DNA of 10,599 nt from DASUBN01 sp036500225. GTDB taxonomy: Bacteria; Pseudomonadota; Gammaproteobacteria; Natronospirales; REEB76. Positions 6,282 through 10,599 of the stretch are shown here, in pieces. The translations under genes were made by a program, and so were the position numbers. How positions within the stretch are numbered: the first letter of the stretch is position 1; each line of letters begins with the position of its first letter. The stretch lies in assembly GCA_036500225.1 (NCBI GenBank), contig DASYCJ010000038.1, positions 1 to 10,599 of the forward strand. The letters run 5' to 3'. Under the pieces are notes generated by a model that was not told the DNA's origin, ran no database searches, and saw only the letters and a program-made list of their open reading frames with translations.

Positions 6282-6309
6282 CTAGATAGCGTCCCGCTGA
6301 AGAGAGCGT

Positions 6310-6513
6310 TTAGCGAACGAGCCTGTAGTCAGCGCCACAATAGGGGCATTTCGCTTCGCCGGTCACTTCGATGGGCAGGAACACCCGGGGATGGGAATCC
6401 CACTGGCGCATCTCGTCCATGGGGCAATGCAGGGGCAGGTCCTTGGCGGTGACCTGATAGGTCTTCTGGGCGTTGGGGGTCTCGGAACCTTCTTTGATAT
6501 GCACAGCGGACAC
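6310..6513 (-). CDS. CHCC zinc-finger domain protein
   Basis: This 67-residue small protein matches the zf-CHCC family: LPLHCPMDEMRQWDSHPRVF and then TGEAKCPYCGADYRL. The presumed zinc ligands are Cys 30, His 41, Cys 56 and Cys 59, all present. The same fold forms the C-terminal part of the mitochondrial complex I subunit NDUFS6. The bacterial stand-alone form has no settled function. The start is GTG 6513, supported by AAGGGG 6 nt upstream. It is the first gene after an extended -10 promoter at the end of glnE and leads the LPS-core operon, 28 nt before the glycosyltransferase. Whether it has anything to do with LPS is unknown; family members are also found near glnE/ilvE/waaF-type loci as far as I recall. 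Confidence 0.92.
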   Translation of the reverse strand: MSAVHIKEGSETPNAQKTYQVTAKDLPLHCPMDEMRQWDSHPRVFLPIEVTGEAKCPYCGADYRLVR

Positions 6514-6549
6514 GGGCGACCCCTTGAGACTCTCTATAGAAGAGGCGCG

Positions 6550-6558
6550 ATTATACCA
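6550..6558 (-). promoter_or_regulatory. Extended -10 promoter for the zinc finger-LPS core operon
   Basis: The minus strand reads TGGTATAAT, a full match to the extended -10 consensus TGnTATAAT. It overlaps the stop codon of glnE (TAA, 6551-6553). The -35 region 17 nt upstream (GGGGGA) is not consensus, which extended -10 promoters tolerate. Transcription would begin near 6541-6544, giving a leader of about 30 nt before the zinc-finger gene. An 8-bp palindrome, TCTATAGA (6533-6540), lies just after the predicted start point. Confidence 0.6.
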
Positions 6559-9427
6559 ACTGCGCCGGGGCCTCCCCCAGGGTCTCTTTCCAGAGCTTCC
6601 GGACCTGGGTCCGGAGCGGTTCCGCCTCCTCCACCGGGATGTGGGCCGGGCGGCCCTCCAGGGTCAGGTGGTGCACGCGGCGGCGGAACTCCCGGTAGCT
6701 GTCCGCCAGGAAGTCCGCCTGTGCCTTGGGCATCACGCCCGTGGCCACCAGCCCTTCCAGGTTGCGGATGTTATCCGGCCATTCCAGCAGCTGGGGATAC
6801 TCGTTGGCATGGGCCAGTACCCAGTACTGCACCATGAACTCGATGTCCGTCAGGCCCCCTAAGTCCAGCTTGATGTCGAAATAGTCGCCCTTGTGGGCGT
6901 GCTCACCGCGCATGCGGGTGCGCATGGCGGCGATGTCGGTCTTGAGCTTGGCGTTGTCCCGCTCCTTGCTCAGCACCGAGCGGCGTACGCCACGGAAGAG
7001 ATCCGCCACTTCCTTGTCGCCGGCCACCGGCCGTGCCCGGAGTAGAGCCTGATGCTCCCAGGTCCAGGCCTGCTGCTCCTGGTAGTGCGCGAAGCCATCT
7101 ATGGAACTGACGATCAGCCCCGCTCCGCCGCTGGGACGCAGGCGCGTGTCCACCTGGTACAACACACCGGAAGTGGTGGGGATGGAGAGGATGTTGATGA
7201 TGCGCTGGGCGAGACGGGTGAAGAACTCCACGTTGTCCAGCACCTTAGGGCCGTTGGTCTGCTGCTCGGCGCTTCGGCTGTCGTGCAGGAATACCAGATC
7301 AAGATCAGACCCGTAACCCAGCTCCCAACCACCGAGCTTGCCGTAGGCCACTACACCGAAGCGCGCGTCCCTGAGGCGGCCATGCTCGATGCACTGGGGC
7401 CGGCCGTGGCGAGCTACCAATTGTTTCCAAGCGATCTGCAGGGCCTTGCGGATCACTTGCTCCGCGGTCCAGGTGAGGAAATCGCTCACCTTCATGAGCG
7501 GCGCATTGCCGGCGAGATCCGCCGCAGCCGCATGCACCACCGCCGCCTGCTGGAACTGACGCAAGGCATCCATCTGCATCTCGAGATCGTCCGCCGCGAT
7601 GCCGGCGAGCACGCCTTCCAACTCGGCATGCAGGGAATCCTGCGAAGGGAACTCCTTGAAGATGCGAGGATCGATGAGTTCGTCCAGGAGGATGGGCGAG
7701 CGCACCACCATGTCCACCAGCCACACGCTCTCAGCCGCGAGTCGCGCCAATTGCCCCAGGGCCGTGGGGTTCTCCGTGAGCAGTGCGAGATAAGCGGAAC
7801 GCTTGGCGATGGCTTCCACCACCCTGGCCAGGCGCTTCAGTACTTCATCCGGCGTGGCGCCGGGTACTTTCACTTCGCAGACGGCGGTCACTAGGCGCGG
7901 CAAGAGCGCCTGCAAGAGCCGCCGCGAGCGCTCGCCCTGCTGGCGACTGGCATCTTCCTGCAGGGAATGCAGCACCCGCGCTGCTTCCTTGGGTTCGGCG
8001 AAACCCAGCTCTTTCAACTTAGCTTCCGCTTCCGCGTCATCAGCCCACACGGCATTGGCCGTGACCTCATCCTGTATCGCCTTGGGCGCCACCACCACGG
8101 ACTCGAACACCCGGTGCACTTCGGCCCGCTCCGCATCCAGGGCCGCGCGGAACGAGGCCCAATCGGCGAAGCCCGTGCCGAAGGCGAGCCGGGTGCGGCC
8201 GAGCTCGTCTTCCGGCAGGTCATGCAGTTGCTGGTCGCCAGCTTCCTGCAGGCGATTCTCCACCTTGCGCAGGAAGGCATAGGCTTTGAGCAGGGCTTCC
8301 GCGTCCTTGGGATCGAGATAGTTCTTGGAGCCGAGATAGGTCAGTACCGCGACGATGCCCCGCTCCCGCAATTGCGGCTCGCGGCCGCCGCGGATGAGCT
8401 GGAACATCTGACCGATGAACTCGATCTCGCGGATGCCGCCTGGACCGAGCTTCACGTTGTCCAAGAGTCCGCGCCGACCCACCTCCTGGGTCAGCAGGGC
8501 CTTCATATCCCGAAGGGATTCGAAAGCGCCGTAGTCGAGATAGCGCCGATAGACGAAGGGCCTGAGCATCTGCAGCAGTTTCTCGCCCGCTTTCAGATCA
8601 CCCGCAATCGGCCGCGCCTTGATGAAGGCATAGCGCTCCCATTCCCGGCCGTGGCTCTGGTAATAGGCTTCCATGGCGTCGAAGCTCAGGGCCACGGGGC
8701 CCGCTTCGCCGAAGGGCCGCAGACGCAGATCCACCCGGAATACCATGCCGTCACCGGTGGCTTCGTCCAGGGCCTTGGTGAGCTTCTGGGCGAGGCGCAG
8801 GAAATACTCTTCGTTATCCAGGGGCCGCTCGCCGTCGCTCACGCCCGCTTCCGGATAGGTGAATATCAGGTCTATATCGGAGGAGAAGTTCAGTTCCTTG
8901 GCACCGAGTTTGCCCAGGCCCAGCACGACAAGAGATTGGGCTGCGCCCTTGGCATTGCGGGCCGCGCCGTGTTTCTCCGCATGCCATTTGGAAAGATGCG
9001 TGAGGGCGGATTGGGTGAGCGCATCGGCGAGGTCCGACAGATCCCGCAAGGTCTCTTCCAGGCTCGCCCAACCGGCGATGTCACGCCAGGCGATACGGGT
9101 CATCTCGCGGCGACGCAGCTGGCGCAGGCGCGACATGAGCACCCGCTCGTCCGGCACGTCCTTGAGGCTCTCTTTCACCCGCGTGGCGGGGGAATTGGGA
9201 TCGTTGAGTTCGCCGGAGCTGGCCAGTTCCTCCAGGAGCCGGGGTTCCCGGGCGCAGTTCTGGGCCACGAAGGGACTCGCGGCCCAGACCCGGGACAGGC
9301 TCTCGGCGGCAGCGGCAGGCGGGCGATCCGGCGAGCCGCCGTTGTCGCGGTAGCGCGATTCAGCCGCTTCCAGCGCAGGCAAGAGGGCGGCGGGTATGGC
9401 GGCGGCTCGGGTCATGCGTCGGCGCAT
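6551..9427 (-). CDS. glnE: Bifunctional glutamine synthetase adenylyltransferase/deadenylase
   Basis: This 958-residue enzyme attaches AMP to, and removes it from, a tyrosine of glutamine synthetase, under control of the PII protein and glutamine. The two-domain layout is clear. The N-terminal deadenylating nucleotidyltransferase domain carries GLGKLGAKELNFSSDIDLIF (170-189). The C-terminal adenylylating domain carries VAYGKLGGWELGYGSDLDLV (693-712). Each has its G-x-SD-x-DL metal site. RVDLRLRPFGEAGP (231-244) and VDTRLRPSGGAGL repeat the second motif of each domain. Length is close to the E. coli protein (946), so it is intact. Start: ATG 9427 is taken; ATG 9415 is equally possible since neither has a ribosome site. 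It is divergent from the rRNA methyltransferase gene and followed after 37 nt by the zinc-finger gene. I see no sign of frameshift. Confidence 0.97.
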   Translation of the reverse strand: MRRRMTRAAAIPAALLPALEAAESRYRDNGGSPDRPPAAAAESLSRVWAASPFVAQNCAREPRLLEELASSGELNDPNSPATRVKESLKDVPDERVLMSRLRQLRRREMTRIAWRDIAGWASLEETLRDLSDLADALTQSALTHLSKWHAEKHGAARNAKGAAQSLVVLGLGKLGAKELNFSSDIDLIFTYPEAGVSDGERPLDNEEYFLRLAQKLTKALDEATGDGMVFRVDLRLRPFGEAGPVALSFDAMEAYYQSHGREWERYAFIKARPIAGDLKAGEKLLQMLRPFVYRRYLDYGAFESLRDMKALLTQEVGRRGLLDNVKLGPGGIREIEFIGQMFQLIRGGREPQLRERGIVAVLTYLGSKNYLDPKDAEALLKAYAFLRKVENRLQEAGDQQLHDLPEDELGRTRLAFGTGFADWASFRAALDAERAEVHRVFESVVVAPKAIQDEVTANAVWADDAEAEAKLKELGFAEPKEAARVLHSLQEDASRQQGERSRRLLQALLPRLVTAVCEVKVPGATPDEVLKRLARVVEAIAKRSAYLALLTENPTALGQLARLAAESVWLVDMVVRSPILLDELIDPRIFKEFPSQDSLHAELEGVLAGIAADDLEMQMDALRQFQQAAVVHAAAADLAGNAPLMKVSDFLTWTAEQVIRKALQIAWKQLVARHGRPQCIEHGRLRDARFGVVAYGKLGGWELGYGSDLDLVFLHDSRSAEQQTNGPKVLDNVEFFTRLAQRIINILSIPTTSGVLYQVDTRLRPSGGAGLIVSSIDGFAHYQEQQAWTWEHQALLRARPVAGDKEVADLFRGVRRSVLSKERDNAKLKTDIAAMRTRMRGEHAHKGDYFDIKLDLGGLTDIEFMVQYWVLAHANEYPQLLEWPDNIRNLEGLVATGVMPKAQADFLADSYREFRRRVHHLTLEGRPAHIPVEEAEPLRTQVRKLWKETLGEAPAQLV

Positions 9428-9462
9428 TAGATACGCGGCGTGGGGGCATGTACCCTAACACA
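9428..9462. promoter_or_regulatory. 35-bp divergent intergenic region between glnE and rlmL
   Basis: The two start codons face away from each other across only 35 bp (20 bp if rlmL starts at ATG 9448). Promoters for both must overlap this gap or lie within the partner's 5' coding region. On the plus strand TACCCT (9451-9456), a TAnnnT-type -10, ends 6 nt before ATG 9463. On the minus strand TCTAAT lies just at the glnE ATG. Both are weak matches without -35 boxes. Confidence 0.35.
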
Positions 9463-10599
9463 ATGAATGCGCACCGCCCCCGTCCCCACCGGGACTCCCC
9501 ACGTCCTAGTAAGAAGTCCCAGGCTCCGCTGATCCGTTTCTTCGCCACTGCCGCCAAGGGCCTGGAACCCCTGGTAGCCGACGAGCTGAAAGCGCTCGGG
9601 GCCAAGGAGGTCAAGGAAGCCCGCGGCGGTGCGAGTTTCGAGGGCACGCCGGCGGACGCCTATCGCGCCTGCCTGTGGCTGCGCACCGCCAACCGGGTGC
9701 TCATGCCTGTGGCGCGCTTCGCTGCGCCGGATGCGGAAGCCTTATATACCGCCATCCGCAAGATGCCTTGGGAACAGGATGTGTCGCCCGACGGCACCCT
9801 GGCGGTGGACTTCGGTGGTACCAGCGACACCATCACTAACACCCAGTTCGGCGCCCAAAAAGTGAAGGACGCCATCGTGGACCGCTTCCGGGATCTCACG
9901 GGCCGGCGGCCCGACGTGGACCGGGTGCGACCCGACCTCTTGGTGAACTGCCATCTGTATCGCGGTCTCGCCACCGTGAGCATCGACCTCTCCGGCGACA
10001 GCCTGCATATGCGCGGTTACCGTGAGGCCGGTGTGGCAGCGCCCCTGAAAGAGAACTTGGCGGCAGCGCTTCTATTGAAGTGCGGTTGGCCGGAGATCGC
10101 CAAGCGCGGCGGCAGCTTCGCGGATCCCCTCTGCGGTTCGGGCACCCTGGTCATCGAAGCAGCGCTCATGGCCGGTGATGTGGCGCCGGGTCTGTTGCGG
10201 GACTATTGGGGATTCCAGGGTTGGTTGAAGCATGACCAGAAACTCTGGGAGCAGACCCTGATGCAGGCCCGGGAGCGGCAGAACGCCGGTCGTGGCAAGG
10301 GACCCGTGATCATGGGTTCAGACATGGATGCCAAGGCCATCCTGGCGTCCCAGAAGAACGCCCGCACTGCGGGCATCGCACCCGCCGTGCGCTTCGAGCA
10401 CAGGGCCCTCGCGGACAATGCCGTGGCCAAGAACCTGCAGATGGGTCTGGTGGTGACCAATCCACCCTATGGCGAGCGCCTCGGCACCGTGGAGACTTTG
10501 GGTCCTCTCTATCAAGGTATCGGCGATTGGCTGAAGTCCCAGTGCCTGCACTGGAAAGCCGGCGTGATCACCGACAACACCGATCTCGCCAAGCAGATC
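9463..10599 (+). CDS. rlmL: 23S rRNA (guanine-N2) methyltransferase, N-terminal part (cut by window)
   Basis: The frame is open to the right edge, giving 379 residues of a protein that is about 700 in E. coli. It methylates N2 of G2445 in 23S rRNA. After a 23-residue Arg/Pro-rich leader come the start of the conserved region (IRFFATAAKGLEPLVADEL), the ferredoxin-like/THUMP segment (about 60-175), and SGDSLHMRGYR (177-187). The Rossmann methyltransferase domain follows, with SAM-binding ADPLCGSGTLVIEAAL (220-235), GSDMDAKAI and catalytic NPPYGERLG (333-341). The second (RlmK) methyltransferase domain, expected in gammaproteobacterial RlmKL fusions, would lie outside the window, so single RlmL versus RlmKL cannot be decided. 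ATG 9463 is the start closest to the conserved region; ATG 9448 is in frame too. Neither has a properly spaced ribosome site. Confidence 0.94.
   Translation, partial: MNAHRPRPHRDSPRPSKKSQAPLIRFFATAAKGLEPLVADELKALGAKEVKEARGGASFEGTPADAYRACLWLRTANRVLMPVARFAAPDAEALYTAIRKMPWEQDVSPDGTLAVDFGGTSDTITNTQFGAQKVKDAIVDRFRDLTGRRPDVDRVRPDLLVNCHLYRGLATVSIDLSGDSLHMRGYREAGVAAPLKENLAAALLLKCGWPEIAKRGGSFADPLCGSGTLVIEAALMAGDVAPGLLRDYWGFQGWLKHDQKLWEQTLMQARERQNAGRGKGPVIMGSDMDAKAILASQKNARTAGIAPAVRFEHRALADNAVAKNLQMGLVVTNPPYGERLGTVETLGPLYQGIGDWLKSQCLHWKAGVITDNTDLAKQI

Noticed and set aside
6294..6304. Small inverted repeat AGCG/CGCT between the zinc-finger and glycosyltransferase genes
   Set aside because: Four-base arms in GC-rich DNA are expected by chance and there is no T-run.
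7967..9430. Long plus-strand open frame (487 codons) antisense to glnE
   Set aside because: It mirrors the glnE coding frame in GC-rich DNA, has no recognisable domain, and the opposite strand encodes an unmistakable full-length GlnE.

Overview
The window looks like a chromosomal segment of a high-GC Gram-negative bacterium, most likely a gammaproteobacterium. It has a glnE homologue, lipopolysaccharide (LPS) inner-core heptose genes (hldD, waaF), an RlmL-type 23S rRNA methyltransferase, an outer-membrane beta-barrel protein and a lipoprotein. I saw no tRNA, rRNA, CRISPR array, transposase or phage gene. This is mainly a housekeeping/cell-envelope region, and the novelty lies in small accessory pieces rather than in an obvious new system.

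Left part, plus strand (1-1620): the 3' end of a small DUF5062-like gene; a PhnB-like VOC-superfamily protein whose start follows immediately; and, after a 100-bp gap, a DoxX-like membrane protein that looks internally duplicated. A strong bidirectional hairpin terminator at 1641-1673 separates this block from the convergent genes on the right.

Middle part, minus strand (1689-9427): in transcription order glnE, a 67-aa CHCC zinc-finger protein, a family-2 glycosyltransferase of the WaaE/LgtF type, hldD, a low-GC secreted protein of unknown function, waaF, a lipoprotein with a TonB-C-like region, and, after a 142-bp gap with inverted repeats, an outer-membrane beta-barrel protein. Genes from the glycosyltransferase to the lipoprotein touch or overlap (ATGA overlaps at 5529-5532 and 3078-3081, a 1-nt gap at 4584, a 6-nt gap before waaF), so they read as one translationally coupled operon. 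A consensus extended -10 element (TGGTATAAT) over the glnE stop codon probably gives this operon its own promoter. HldD makes the ADP-heptose that WaaF transfers to the inner core, and the family-2 enzyme probably adds a hexose to that core. The lipoprotein and the secreted protein are envelope proteins of unknown role riding in the same operon.

Right part, plus strand (9463-10599, cut by the window edge): the N-terminal 379 residues of an RlmL/RlmKL-type methyltransferase, divergent from glnE with only about 35 bp between the starts.
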